64,000 nt of DNA from Asterias rubens (taxonomy: Eukaryota; Echinodermata; Asteroidea; Forcipulatida; Asteriidae). Position 1 is the first letter of the stretch; each line of letters opens with the position of its first letter. Under the pieces are notes generated by a model. It did no database searches. It was not told the DNA's origin and worked only from the letters and a program-made list of their open reading frames with translations. A program made the position numbers and the translations under genes. Positions 1 through 11,165 of this stretch are shown here, piece after piece. Location: NCBI RefSeq assembly GCF_902459465.1, contig NC_047080.1, positions 6,115,214 to 6,179,213 on the forward strand. The letters are read 5' to 3'.

Positions 1-1
1 C

Positions 2-3000
2 CACGGTGGAGTGATCCCCTATCTTGGCTTCATTGAGCTGCCGCTCCAAGCTTTGGGACATTTTGGCAATATGGGATTTCTAGTAGTAAGGGATCCAGTA
101 AATACACCAATGGCAGAGAGGAAACAAAGAGTACCTGGAGTCATCGGCTCTAACATATTTAGTGATATGAGAGACACTCTGCAGAATGCGATTGGACCAG
201 GATTCCTGCAAAGATTGGGTGCCAGTTCCAGTGGCGCAGAGTGGGCTCACGTCTTAGCCCTCTACGAGGAGGTAAGGAGTGCCTCTCTTCAACCAGACAA
301 ACCTGGCAATGTTCGCATTCTCAGTCAGAAGCCAATATTGGTACCAGCGATGTCTCTACTTGTTGTGGAATGTTCTGTAAAGCCCGCCACCGGTGATGAT
401 GTGTATCAAGCAATGGTAGAGGAACTGGATGCACATGCAAAACATCTCCCCAAAGGTTTGATGACCGCCCCAACCCTTGTTCGTGTTGATAGGACCGGCC
501 AAATCCCTGTTCAAGTGGACAACTTTAGTGAAGGTGACGTTTACCTTCGACCCAAAACTCCAGTTGCCATACTTTCCCGAGCATACCCTGAGTACGGTTC
601 TCCGCAAACCCTTGCTTCTGAATGCGAAGTTTCTGCTCAACAAGAATCAGCCAATGATGATGCTTTACATGAACTGATGTCAAAGATTAATGTTGGGGAC
701 AGCATCAGTGACAAGCAGCGTCAAGATCTGAGAGAGCTGATCTCTAGATACAGTCACATCTTCAGCAAGGATGACGATGACATCGGGCACTGCAACAGAA
801 TAGAGCACCGAATTATCACCACGGATGACATACCAGTCAAAGTACCACACAGACGCATTCCACCCCACCTATGGCCTGAAGTAAGAGACCACATCCAAGC
901 ATCTCTAGATCGTGGCATAATACGTGAGTCCTCAAGCCCTTATGCCTCGCCAGTAGTTCTTGTTCGGAAAAGCAATGGTAAGCTGAGAATGTGTGTCGAC
1001 TATAGAGCACTGAATGCGAAGACACACAAGGACGCATACCCACTACCTCGAATCGATGAAGCCCTTGACGAACTCAACGGAGCTAAGTACTTCTGCAGTT
1101 TGGATCTTGCTCATAGTTTCTATCAAATCCCGGTTGAAGAAAGAGACATCGAGAAGACAGCCTTTCGCGTTGGCACAGGTGGCTTGTACGAGTTTACTCG
1201 TATGCCGTTCGGCCTCTGCAATGCTCCGGCAACCTTCATGCGTCTGATGGACAAGGCTTTTGGTGATCAGAATTTTCAGTCTCTAATCGTCTACCTCGAT
1301 GACATCCTGGTGTTTGGCAAGACGTTTGATGAGACACTTGAGCGACTCAAGATGGTGCTTGACCGCCTTTACAAATTCAACCTGATGGTGAAGCCTGAGA
1401 AGAGCCAATGGTTCGCTGAAAAGCTGCGGTACTTAGGCCACGAAGTATCAGCAAATGGACTTGCCATGGATCCAGAGAAAATAAGAGCCATAGCTGAGTG
1501 GAAGAGACCAACTAACGAAGGCGAGCTTCGGAGTTTTCTAGGCCTTGCAAGCTACTACCGCCGCTTTGTTCAAGGATTTGCTAAAGTTGCTGCCCCACTC
1601 CATGCACTACTTGGTGGCCCAAAGAAAAAGAAAGGCAAGACGGCCAACTCATCTCGGACTCCGATTTCTGAGACTTGGGATGAAGCTTGTGAAGTCTCCT
1701 TCAACCAGTTGAAGTCACTTTTAACATCAGCTCCACTTCTTGGTTATCCAGATTTCACTCGTCCGTTCATTGTAGAAGTTGATGCCAGTCATCTTGGTCT
1801 TGGTGCTGTTCTGTCCCAAAAACAGGAAACGGGTTGCGTAGTTCTAGGATACGCTAGTAGAGGCCTTCGTGGGAGCGAACGGAACATGGATAACTACAGC
1901 AGTATGAAGCTGGAGTTATTGGCACTGCGGTGGGCTATAACTGTGAAGTTCCGCGACATCCTGCTAGGAGCTGACTTTGTCGTCTATACTGACAACAATC
2001 CTCTGAGCTACCTCCAGACCAATTCCAAATTGGGCGCAATCGAGACGAGATGGGCTGCCGAGTTGGCACAGTTCCGGTTTAGCATTAAATAAAATAAGCC
2101 GGGACGCAACAACACCAATGCTGATGCCTTGAGCCGAAAGACGGAACACGGCAGTGAACCTAAGACGGTACGGTTTGAAGAAACCACCACGGCAGCACCA
2201 CTATGCCTGAAGCCAGGCATGACACCTGTCCCCAACAACTTAAAATCAGCCATACGGAACAGCATCAGAGAAGTCGGCTTGAGTGAAGTCCGAAATAGCA
2301 CTGATGCAACCTTGTATACAGCAATGTCCACGATCCCATCAATTCCTAATGAAGACATGGCAGCCATGCAGCGGGCAGATGACGACATCGGTCGACTACG
2401 GTACTACTGGGGACATAAACAGAAACCATCTCTTCGTCACCTGATGAAAGAGACAAGTACTACTCGTAAACTGCTCCGCTTGTGGGATCGCCTCACAGAA
2501 CAGAACGATGTACTCTTTAAGCAGAAAGTCGAGAATGGGACTACCGTATATCAGCTTCTCCTTCCTAGTGCCCTGAGACAAAAGGTGCTTCAGGCTCTTC
2601 ACGATGAGGCTGGACACCAAGGTGTGGAGAGGACAACGAAGCTTGCACAGACAAGATGTTACTGGCCTGGAATGTTCAAGGACATCGAATCTCATTGCAA
2701 GAATTGTCAGAGATGCACCTTGGCGAAAGCTGGTAGGAAGCTCCATCCCACCATGGGTTCCCTGATCGCGAAAAAGCCCCTGGAAGTCCTCGCTATGGAC
2801 TTTACAGTCCTTGAACCTGGCACCAACAATATCGAGAACGTTCTTGTACTCACAGATGTTTTCACAAAGTTCACGCAAGCAGTGCCGTGCAGAGATCAGA
2901 AGGCAAGGACGGTTGCCCGTGTTCTTGTTCGTGACTGGTTTGTTCGCTATGGTGTGCCCCAACGGCTGCACAGTGACCAGGGACGGAGTTTCGAGGGTAA

Positions 3001-4216
3001 AGTCATTCAAGAACTTTGTGAGATGTACGGGATTTCTAAGTCACGAACCACACCCTACCACCCAGAAGGTAATGGGCAGTGTGAAAGATTTAATCGCACC
3101 ATGCATGATCGATTTCGCACACTTTCCCCGAACCAGAAGCGACGATGGCCAGAACACCTACCAGAGCTAATCTATGCTTACAACACCACACCACACTCAT
3201 CGACAGGTTTCTCGCCTCATTACCTCTTCTTCGGTCGAGAGCCTCGACTGCCGATAGATCATCTCCTTGGTGTGCAGAATGATAATACTGAAGCTGCTAC
3301 CCTGGACGACTGGATCTCAGAGCATCGCAAGAAGCTGAGGCTGGCATACGCCATGGCATTGGAGACGATGGAGAAAGAAGCAGCAAGAAGGAAGGCAAGA
3401 CATGACCGGAGTGCTGATGACACTGACCTACCAATTGGAGCAACGGTCTTCCTCAGAAACCGTGACATGAGGGGACGTCACAAGATCAGTGATGTGTGGG
3501 GATCCACACCTCACAAAGTAGTGGACCGACCAAACCCCACAGGGCATGTGTACACAGTAATCCCACTTAACGATGATGGGCAAGCGAAGACACTGAACAG
3601 AAGAGACCTGTTAGAAGCACAGTCCTGGGCTGTGCCAGATGTACGAGACGTTCAGCAGGATGTAGTCCCACAACGGGATCAGTCGGTGCATTCTTTCATC
3701 AACACCCCTACCTTGACAGAAGAGTCTGATGGTGATGATGTGCTTATTTACCAGCAGTGTGCAGGTGAATCCACGAACCTGATGTCAGCAGCTACTGTTC
3801 CGGAAAAAGCAGGGGAGCACCAAACTATATCACCAGATCTTGCTGGGAATGTTCCGGAAAAAGCAGGGGAGCTCCAAACCATATCGTCAGATCTCACGGG
3901 GAATATTTCAGTAGAATGTTCGCCGGTTCAACCACCTCAAGCCATGGCGACTCCATTAGTAGAGCCAACAGTCACGTTAGTAACTGAACCAGTTATACAA
4001 CCATGTGAAGAAGTTGTGCTGAGACGTTCTACCCGTTCCACAGCTGGACACCATTCTAACCCGCACCATGAACCTAAACCTGTTGTTCAGTCTGAGATAC
4101 CAGTCGAGACTACACCAGCAGCCCCAGTGATTGATCCTCGAGTCCTGGCAGAGATGTCGAAGACCCAACTGCTACTTGCGCAGATGATGGCTGGAGTGTC
4201 AATGAACAATGTTTAA
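2..4216 (+). pseudogene. gypsy pol polyprotein broken by one in-frame stop
   Basis: The frame is open from the window edge to 2092 and continues in the same frame to the stop ending at 4216. In order: remainder of the aspartic protease region (VPGVIGSN near 140-165); RT with the catalytic YLDD at 1292-1303 and the FGLCNAPATF motif before it; RNase H with DAS near 1780 and YTDNN near 1987; integrase with an H-H-C-C zinc module at about 2600-2716, then the D, D and E positions in AMDFT, HSDQG and GQCERF. A tail of about 200 residues follows. TAA at 2090-2092 falls just after RNase H. The inverted copy at 4711-6162 has TAT-AAG here, so three extra bases created the stop without shifting frame. 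All visible catalytic residues are otherwise intact, so the damage looks recent. Confidence 0.9.
3797..3904 (+). repeat. two 54 bp in-frame repeats in the pol tail
   Basis: Two adjacent 54-base units (3797-3850 and 3851-3904) each encode an 18-residue block starting VPEKAGE and ending in GN. They differ at a few positions. They lie in the variable C-terminal tail after integrase and look like a small tandem duplication that kept the frame. Confidence 0.85.
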
Positions 4217-4324
4217 TTTGGTAGCTAAAATAGGTATTTACCTTTGTTTAATTTAGTTATTATTGTGTTAACATATTTTGCGTATTTACTTATTTCTTTT
4301 TGAGTTGTCGGGACATCAACTGTT

Positions 4325-4337
4325 AAGCAGGGGAGTA
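4325..4337 (+). other. polypurine tract of the gypsy element
   Basis: A purine-rich run (AAGCAGGGGAGTA, with one pyrimidine early and one near the end) sits directly before TGTGACAGGC. This is the position expected for the plus-strand primer next to a 3' LTR. Confidence 0.6.
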
Positions 4338-4706
4338 TGTGACAGGCCATTTGCATACAGCCCCTTGCTTGCAAACAGAGCGCCCTCATTTGCCCATCAG
4401 TAAGATAAACAAAGCCACTCTTGCAATCCACATTCCTTAAGACCCCACACTGGACCTTATTCACAACATAAAGATTGTACAGTTAACATCTCTGTGTCTA
4501 TTGCAATTCTACTATTAAAGTTTCATCAAAGTCAGTTGAGTTTCATCCATAAAAGTCATCTTACCTCCACTGGTTAGACAACCATCTAGGCTAGGGTGAG
4601 TGTTTACTTGTTTTGTATTCTTAAAGATTTCTATTAAGTGCTATTCATAAATTCATATTTGTTAATCAGTTATTTTACTTTCATTGATACTTTCATCAGA
4701 AGTTCA
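4338..4706 (+). repeat. probable 3' LTR (single copy visible)
   Basis: The segment begins TGTGACAGGCC right after the purine tract, contains ATTAAA (near 4513) as a possible polyadenylation signal, and can be closed at ...AGTTCA (4706), giving TG...CA ends and about 369 bp. The 5' LTR is outside the window, so the length cannot be confirmed by comparison. The inverted pol fragment begins within five bases of this proposed end. Confidence 0.5.
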
Positions 4707-4710
4707 ATGA

Positions 4711-6162
4711 AGGCTCTCGACCGAAGAAGAGGTAATGAGGCGAGAAACCTGTCGATGAGTGTGGTGTGGTGTTGTAAGCATAGATTAGCTCTGGTAGGTG
4801 TTCTGGCCATCGTCGCTTCTGGTTCGGGGAAAGTGTGCGAAGTCGATCATGCATGGTGCGATTAAATCTTTCACACTGCCCATTACCTTCTGGGTGGTAG
4901 GGTGTGGTTCGTGACTTAGAAATCCCGTACATCTCACAAAGTTCTTGAATGACTTTACCCTCGAAACGCCGTCCCTGGTCACTGTGCAGCCGTTGGGGCA
5001 CACCATAGCGAACAAACCAGTCACGAACAAGAACACGGGCAACCGTCCTTGCCTTCTGATCTCTGCACGGCACTGCTTGCGTGAACTTTGTGAAAACATC
5101 TGTGAGTAGAAGAACGTTCTCGATATTGTTGGTGCCAGGTTCAAGGACTGTAAAGTCCATAGCGAGGACTTCCAGGGGCTTTTTCGCGATCAGGGAACTC
5201 ATGGTGGGATGGAGCTTCCTACCAGCTTTCGCCAAGGTGCATCTCTGACAATTCTTGCAATGAGATTCGATGTCCGTGAACATTCCAGGCCAGTAACATC
5301 TTGTCTGTGCAAGCTTCGATGCCTCTCCACACCTTGGTGTCCAGCCTCATCGTGAAGAGCCTGAAGCACCTTTTGTCTCAGGGCACTAGGAAGGAGAAGC
5401 TGATATACGGTAGTCCCATTCTCGACTTTCTGCTTAAAGAGTACATCGTTCTGTTCTGTGAGGCGATCCCACAAGCGGAGCAGTTTACGAGTAGTACTTG
5501 TCTCTCATCAGGTGACGAAGAGATGGTTTCTGTTTATGTCCCCAGTAGTACCGTAGTCGACCGATGTCGTCATCTGCCCGCTGCATGGCTGCCATGTCTT
5601 CATTAGGAATTGATGGGATCGTGGACATTGCTGTATACAAGGTTGCATCAGTGCTATTTCGGACTTCACTCAAGCCGACTTCTCTGATGCTGTTCCGTAT
5701 GGCTGATTTTAAGTTGTTGGGGACAGGTGTCATGCCTGGCTTCAGGCATAGTGGTGCTGCCGTGGTGGTTTCTTCAAACCGTACCGTCTTAGGTTCACTG
5801 CCGTGTTCCGTCTTTCGGCTCAAGGCATCAGCATTGGTGTTGTTGCGTCCCGGCTTATATTTAATGCTAAACCGGAACTGTGCCAACACGGCAGCCCATC
5901 TCGTCTCGATTGCGCCCAATTTGGAATTGGTCTGGAGGTAGCTCAGAGGATTGTTGTCAGTATAGACGACAAAGTCAGCTCCTAGCAGGATGTCGCGGAA
6001 CTTCACAGTTATAGCCCACCGCAGTGCCAATAACTCCAGCTTCATGCTGCTGTAGTTATCCATGTTCCGTTCGCTCCCACGAAGGCCTCTACTAGCGTAT
6101 CCTAGAACTACGCAACCCGTTTCCTGTTTTTGGGACAGAACAGCACCAAGACCAAGATGACT
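4711..6162 (-). pseudogene. inverted internal fragment of a gypsy pol gene (RNase H to integrase)
   Basis: Read on the minus strand, this piece matches plus-strand positions about 1790-3244 of the neighbouring element almost base for base, starting in RNase H and ending inside integrase after the catalytic E. It has no LTR, RT or tail. It lacks the three-base insertion that makes the stop at 2090, but carries its own lesions: a frame break near 5300 (altered bases where the sister has the TTKLAQ codons) and a changed stretch near 5505. Both ends are abrupt: at 4711 next to the LTR end and at 6162 in unrelated AT-rich DNA. It is non-coding debris from a second, very similar element. Confidence 0.9.
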
Positions 6163-7253
6163 TAGTATTTATATGGAAATTGCTTATTGTATCTTTTCAG
6201 GGTTTTTGTAACACCATTAAAGAACAAGGACACTGAACGGCATTTTGTCAAGAACATGTTATTTCAGTCTGTCACATTACAATCACCAATTAATCACAGT
6301 GAAATAAAAGCAATGATGGTGAATCAATCACTTGTTATCACAATGGCATGTTCTCTAATTTATTAAATATTATAGAGAAATCAACCAAATTATTAAAACC
6401 CATTTATTTACTTTGTCAGCAGATTTGTCCTACAAAAATAGCACTGACAGCTCTGTTTTACCAAACGAAAATTACCAAGTTAAGATTAAAATGCATACGA
6501 AGTACATGTACTGTATTTTCATACCATAAAGAAACACATACAATACATGCAATTTATACCGAGAGTCTTTTATCCTATGACCCATGCACATTACATTATG
6601 TTTACGCTCATAGAACACGAGAGGGCCTACTATCATTATTTTCATGACTTACAGAAAACATCATTACAAAAACAGCGATTTTACCTAGTTTTATCCCCCT
6701 GTTTCACATGTCACTAACTCAGAAAATGCCAGAGTCCCTTATGTCTGGGACCATTTATTATTTAGGTAAAAGAACATTTGATAAAAGTACAAAATAATCT
6801 TACCTAAAAATAGTGAGCGGTGCACAGCAACGACAAGGGAGGCAACGTGGGAGCGAGTGACACTATCCACGCTGTCAACCCTTGAGGGCGCTGGTCACCG
6901 CTACCGCTTGCCATCGCTAACCTCCGCTCAATATTATGACGCACCTGACTTGGTCCCACATTTGTATTCCTTTTACAGTCCCAGCTCTCTGAAAATCTTC
7001 CACGATTTAAAGTGACGGGGAGACTCGAGCCTGGACGACTACATAGGGCGACTACTGTTGAAGTCGGGACTGTTGATTGCTTAGTCGAGTCGCAACTAAC
7101 TTTTTTCAACTAATAGGTTATCGTGCCACAGCATAGTCGTAACTACATGTACCTGCTTGTAAACCAATAGCACTCCGCACTAAATGCTAAAACCAAGTTT
7201 AGTACATGGATCTCAGACAAACGTACAAAACTTTACTAACAACATATGTGTAA
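6163..7253. other. gene-free stretch between the two gypsy elements
   Basis: AT-rich single-copy-looking DNA (6163-6800), then a more GC-rich part (6820-7110). I see no conserved ORF, TIR pair or tandem repeat. A minus-strand reading of about 100 codons at 6804-7109 has no recognisable feature. Confidence 0.5.
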
Positions 7254-7374
7254 TATTCGGGAATAACTGGAGAGTATTCGAGACAAGATGTCTGCCTTCA
7301 TGAGCATGTTTACATGTGCTTTAATATGAACACTTGAGGGCGCTATAACAATAGTGCGGAGGCATTATCCTACA
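7254..7374 (-). repeat. 3' LTR, 121 bp
   Basis: Matches 10702-10822. On the minus strand it begins TGTAGGATAATGCC directly after the purine tract and ends ...CCCGAATA. It is short for a gypsy LTR. Confidence 0.85.
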
Positions 7375-7386
7375 TCTCCCCCTAAG
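7375..7386 (-). other. polypurine tract of the second gypsy element
   Basis: The minus strand reads CTTAGGGGGAGA immediately before the TGTAGG start of the 3' LTR. Confidence 0.75.
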
Positions 7387-7705
7387 TACAGATTGGTGTA
7401 CTTTAATTCCCAAAAATATTCAACAAAGTCCAATAGTGTCCATGAAAAGATCTCTAGAGTCCATGAATCATGTACAAATTAATGTTAACGCTTAAACAAC
7501 TTTGATAATTTTAAAAACCAAAACAGTAAACAGAATTTTTAGGAAACAAGACAACTGGAGTAACAACTTCTAAAAATTCTGCATGTTTTTTATGCAGAGT
7601 GATGCATAAACTTTCCAACTCTCAATTTTTTAGCCTGCAATGTCTTTCAATGCAGCTATTTGCTTTTTTGGGAAAGTTTTTTGTTTTGTTTATAAATCAA
7701 GGTGG

Positions 7706-8612
7706 TTAGGCGGCTTCACTAAACGTCCTGATTGGGTTGTCATCACCGAGTGGAGTACTCGGTGGTGGGGAAAACGACGGAGATTGTTTCTCTGGAGAAG
7801 TGGATGGAGGAAACTGCTGCATTGGAGTAGGAAGTACTGTCTGCGTTGTTACATCAGAGGGTGGAGACAGTAGTGCATCTGGGTCGGGTGGTTGAGGGGT
7901 GTGGTCTGGTGTGGTGACGAGAGCTGATCGATTGCGACGAACTGCGCCAAGATTGGTTTCAACAATGTAAGAACGTGGCTGGGATGATTTAGCGAGGATG
8001 GTCTCTTGGCGGTTCTGGTCTCGGATCCAAACTGAGTCACCAGGGTGTAGTGTTGTTAGAGTCTTAGCACGGTGACGAAGATTGAAGTTGTGCTGTTGCT
8101 TTGTGCGATACGCTTCTTCTTTCTGTCTGATCGTCTGGTCCTGTTGAGCTTTCGGATGTAGATTTGATGGAAGGATAGGCAGGGTTGTCTTTAGTTTCCT
8201 GCCCATCAATAGTTCGCTTGGGGACAGGCCATTTTGAAGTGGGGATGAGCGATACATCAGAAGGGAGAGGTACGGGTCTGTGTTCTTCTTAAGCAGCCCT
8301 TTGATCGTGCGAACTGCTCTCTCGGCTTCCCCATTTGCCTGTGGGTACCGTGGGGAACTAGTAGTGTGGATGAATCCATACGTCTTTGCAAACTGGAGGA
8401 ATGAGGCCGAGCTGAATTGTGGCCCATTGTCGGACATAATCACATCTGGGATTCCGTGTACTGCAAGGATTTCCTTCAAGGCTTGGATCACAGCAGCTGA
8501 GGTTTGGACAGATGGGAGAGACTTGATTTCTATCCAGCGTGACTAGTAGCCAACGACGATGAGGTACATTTTCCCTCGATACTCAAACAAATCTGCTCCC
8601 AGCCAAATTGTA
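7706..8612 (-). pseudogene. integrase core and C-terminal tail of the second gypsy element
   Basis: From about 8605 the minus strand reads WLGADLFEYRGKMYLIVV, the first catalytic block of a Ty3/gypsy integrase. It is then hit by a TAG stop at 8543-8545, where VVGY precedes the stop and a D is expected before the Y. The frame continues with SDNGPQF (second D) and ANGEAERAVRT (catalytic E), followed by the usual C-terminal region to the stop at 7706. The N-terminal H-H-C-C module is absent because the tandem array begins immediately upstream. It cannot make a working integrase. Confidence 0.88.
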
Positions 8613-9448
8613 GCATTGTTGCAACGTTGCAATGTTGCGACAAATCGTGGAAGCAACGTTCGTAAACAATGTCCAATATTGATACATTGTTGCAATGTTG
8701 TATTTACGTAAGCGCAACATTCAGGCAATGTTTCTATGAGAAACGTGCGGCGATGTTTAGGGAACAGACAAAACGCGACAAAACGTGGAAGCAACGTTCC
8801 AAAGCAATGTCCGAATAAAACGATGTTGCAACGTTGTATATACGTCAGCATGTAACATGACGAAACTGCAACCTTCATGCAACGTTGCGACAAAACGTGG
8901 AAGCAACGTTCCAAAGCAATGTCCGAATAAAACGCTGTTGCAACGTTGTATATACGTCAGCATGTAACATGACGAAAGCGCAACCTTCTAGCAACATTGC
9001 GGCCAAACCTTCTGGCAATGTTTCAACACGTCACCATTTAACGTTTTCACAACAATGTATGAACGTTTCTAGTAACATGACGAAACCACAACCTTCAGGC
9101 AACGTTTCGAAGAAACGTGCGGGAGATGTTTAGGGAACAGACAATTGTAACGTTGTTGCAACGTTTGGTATAAGTTATAATGTAACATGACGAAACTGCA
9201 ACCTTCATCCAACGTTGCGACAAAACGTGGAAGCAATGTTCCAAAGCAATGTACAACTAAAACGTTGTTGCAACGTTGTATATACGTCAGCATGTAACAT
9301 GACGAAAGCGCAACCTTCCAGCAACATTGCGGCAGAACTTTCTAGCAATGTTGCGATACAACGTCACCATTTAACGTTGTTGCAACATTATGTGAACGTT
9401 ACTAGGTAACATGACGAAACCGCAACCTGCAGGCAACGTTGCAGTAAG
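8613..9448. repeat. tandem array rich in AACGTT palindromes inside the gypsy element
   Basis: About 830 bp made of related units that share blocks such as GACAAAACGTGGAAGCAACG (8777, 8889, 9219) and GTAACATGACGAAA. Short units recur at about 112 bp and a higher-order period of about 331 bp is visible between 8889 and 9219. Self-complementary cores (AACGTT, GCAACGTTGC) appear many times. It sits exactly where RT, RNase H and the start of integrase should be. Open readings through it on both strands are a by-product of the repetition. Confidence 0.85.
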
Positions 9449-9923
9449 GTCGTGTGTTAGCTGGGAACAACCCAGGGAATTCTGCTCTGAAGTCCGGCGT
9501 CGAAATCTGCTTTACTTCATTCACTCTCTTGATGAGGCCAAGATTGAAACATGCTCGTTTACTGAGGAGTGAACATCTCTGATTTTGAATGACGTAGAGG
9601 CGCTCAGTGATTTTCCTTTCGGAGAATTGCAGTGTAGCAGTCAGCATTCTTGTCACTGGTAAAGGAGTGCCTCCCGGACCACGAAGTAACTGAGTTGTTT
9701 CCTGGAGTTGCACATTTGCAAGCCATGGTTCTGTATCGCTGATGACGGAGACAGTTGCACCAGTGTCAAGTTTAAAGCAGGTGCGATTTCCATCGACTGT
9801 AATGAAAGCACTCCAGTAGTCGCTGTTACTTGTGACTTCACCAAGGAATGGTAAATCATCGTCGAAAGAATCTTCATGTACCTTTGTGGTGTTGCGTTTG
9901 GATGCATTTCCACTTACGCACAC
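9449..9923 (-). pseudogene. retropepsin-type protease region of the second gypsy element
   Basis: The minus strand carries the aspartic protease signature FKLDTGATVSVIS at about 9745-9783, a flap region and a following LLSKRACFNLGLI segment, then the linker DFRAEFPGLF that normally leads into RT. Right after the linker (near 9450) the sequence changes to the tandem array. The reading frame is the one that carries the second gag zinc knuckle, so gag and pol were probably one frame here. Confidence 0.85.
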
Positions 9924-9950
9924 TGGCTTGAAATGTCCTGGTTTTGATCA

Positions 9951-10667
9951 GGTGTCACATACAGCATATTTCGCTGGGCAGTCACGACGGGGATGGCTTG
10001 TTCTTCCACACCATTTACAGCTACGTGGCTTTGAATCATGTTCGTGGGTGTACTGTTTGGTGCGAGGCTGTCCCTTAGGTTTCGCAACATGATCAATGCT
10101 AGAAGATCACCACGTACTATGTCACGACTATCCTTTCTAGTTTCTGACTGGCGGCATATCTCGACTGCTTTGGTCAGATTGAGATCGGCTTTGATTTGAA
10201 GAGAGTCAGACAGTTTATCATCTAGTACTCCCACAACGATTCTATCTCTGATGAGACTTTCTTTAAGATCACCATATTGACAATTGTCAGCCAGTCTAAA
10301 CAAATGTTGGATAAATATGTCGATTGATTCATTTGGCAGCTGTTTACGTCGATTAAATCGAGCCCTCTCGACGATTACGTTGCGTCTGCTTTCATAATGC
10401 TTATCGAGAGCTGCCTTAATTAACTTCAACATATGTGGCCGTTTCCTCTTTGATACCGAGTGCAACAATGATATCGTCGGCACATTCCCCCATAGAATAC
10501 AACAGAGTGCTCACCTGTTCCCGGTCGCCTTTGATGTTGAGGCCGGAGGCGATTCTGTAGCGCTCGAATCGATTGACCCATTTTTGCCAAAGTTCACTCT
10601 GGTGTGGTCCGTTTCCACCTTCAAACTTGTCTGGCAAGGATAAATGGGTTCGTGGGGCGTTTTCCAT
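9951..10667 (-). pseudogene. gag of the second gypsy element, frameshifted
   Basis: The start MENAPRTHLSLPDKFEGG (10667 downward) follows the primer site by about 20 bases. The capsid-like helical part runs to about 10430, where the minus strand reads GTTAATTAAGG; a four-base TTAA duplication explains the shift to the next frame, which holds ESIDIFIQHLFRLADNC and related capsid motifs. A second frame change near 10090 leads to a nucleocapsid with a CCHC knuckle, C-KW-C-GRTS-H-PRRD-C, at 9978-10019. A second knuckle follows but its second cysteine codon is TGA (9948-9950). Two knuckles and the LDTGATVS protease are typical of several gypsy lineages. Confidence 0.82.
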
Positions 10668-10688
10668 GTCAGATGTGGGTCTTAATAA

Positions 10689-10700
10689 CCGCTGCCACCA
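10689..10700 (-). other. primer binding site
   Basis: The minus strand reads TGGTGGCAGCGG one base after the 5' LTR end. It starts with TGG, complementary to the CCA end of a tRNA. I do not assign the tRNA. Confidence 0.7.
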
Positions 10701-10701
10701 T

Positions 10702-10822
10702 TATTCGGGAATAACTGGAGAGTATTCGAGACAAGATGTCTGCCTTCATGAGCATGTTTACATGTGCTTTAATATGAACACTTGAGGGCGCTATAACAAT
10801 AGTGCGGAGGCATTATCCTACA
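10702..10822 (-). repeat. 5' LTR, 121 bp
   Basis: Direct repeat of 7254-7374. Contains the stretch AACACTTGAGGGCGCTATAA on the plus strand. It is followed by the primer site on the minus strand. Confidence 0.85.
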
Positions 10823-10984
10823 ATATGCACACGTACTTGTCCCTGTTATGTTTACTCGCAGTACTACTACATACAGGTGCCATACGGCGCGTGTGGCGTG
10901 ATCGCTAAATTAGTGGAATGTTTGTCTGACAGCGGTGTATTTTAAGCAAAAGTGATGTCATAAGTGCTGAGTGCTATTGTATCG

Positions 10985-11165
10985 CTTGCGACCATTCACA
11001 ACAGCGAAAGGCCCTTTGCGAGACCACGGCTTCGACTTCGGATTCGGCTAAGGCTAGCTTGGCCCCGTGGTTGCGCATGCTTTGCATATGCCCCGTGGGG
11101 TGTCAGACATGACAGAGCCTGAAGCAGAATCCAATGCCGAAGCCGCGATTTTTAAAAGGGTCTCA
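10985..11165. repeat. foldback-like short repeat
   Basis: Imperfect inverted arms: GACCACGGCTTCGACTTCGG near 11018 against GAAGCAGAATCC..GCCGAAGCCGCG near 11118-11150. GC-rich relative to its surroundings. Probably a degraded MITE; boundaries are approximate. Confidence 0.4.

Larger units (their letters stand above)
1..4706 (+). mobile_element. Ty3/gypsy LTR retrotransposon, 5' part outside the window
   Basis: The element enters the window in the middle of its protease region, runs through reverse transcriptase, RNase H and integrase, and ends in a purine tract followed by a probable 3' LTR. The gene order (protease, RT, RNase H, integrase) is the Ty3/gypsy order. The 5' LTR, gag and the start of pol lie to the left of base 1. 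One in-frame stop (2090-2092) breaks pol. The right end touches an inverted fragment of a closely similar element at 4711, so the natural right flank is not seen. Confidence is high for the class and moderate for the right boundary. Confidence 0.9.
7254..10822 (-). mobile_element. second Ty3/gypsy element, internally deleted, with 121 bp LTRs
   Basis: Two 121-base direct repeats (7254-7374 and 10702-10822), essentially identical by eye, enclose minus-strand gag, protease and integrase pieces. A tRNA-type primer site follows the 5' LTR (10689-10700) and a purine tract precedes the 3' LTR (7375-7386), so both ends are genuine retrotransposon ends. RT, RNase H and the zinc module of integrase are missing; a tandem repeat array of about 830 bp lies in their place. 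gag carries a frameshift and a stop, and integrase a stop. No clear target duplication is seen. The near-identical LTRs argue for fairly recent insertion of an already defective or quickly damaged copy. Confidence 0.85.

Noticed and set aside
6804..7109. 101-codon minus-strand ORF between the gypsy elements
   Set aside because: No motif, no conserved pattern, composition like the surrounding non-coding DNA.
8543..9409. Several 60-120 codon ORFs and an apparent CRISPR-like repeat-spacer pattern
   Set aside because: The units are imperfect satellite repeats inside a retrotransposon, spacing is irregular, and the genome is eukaryotic.
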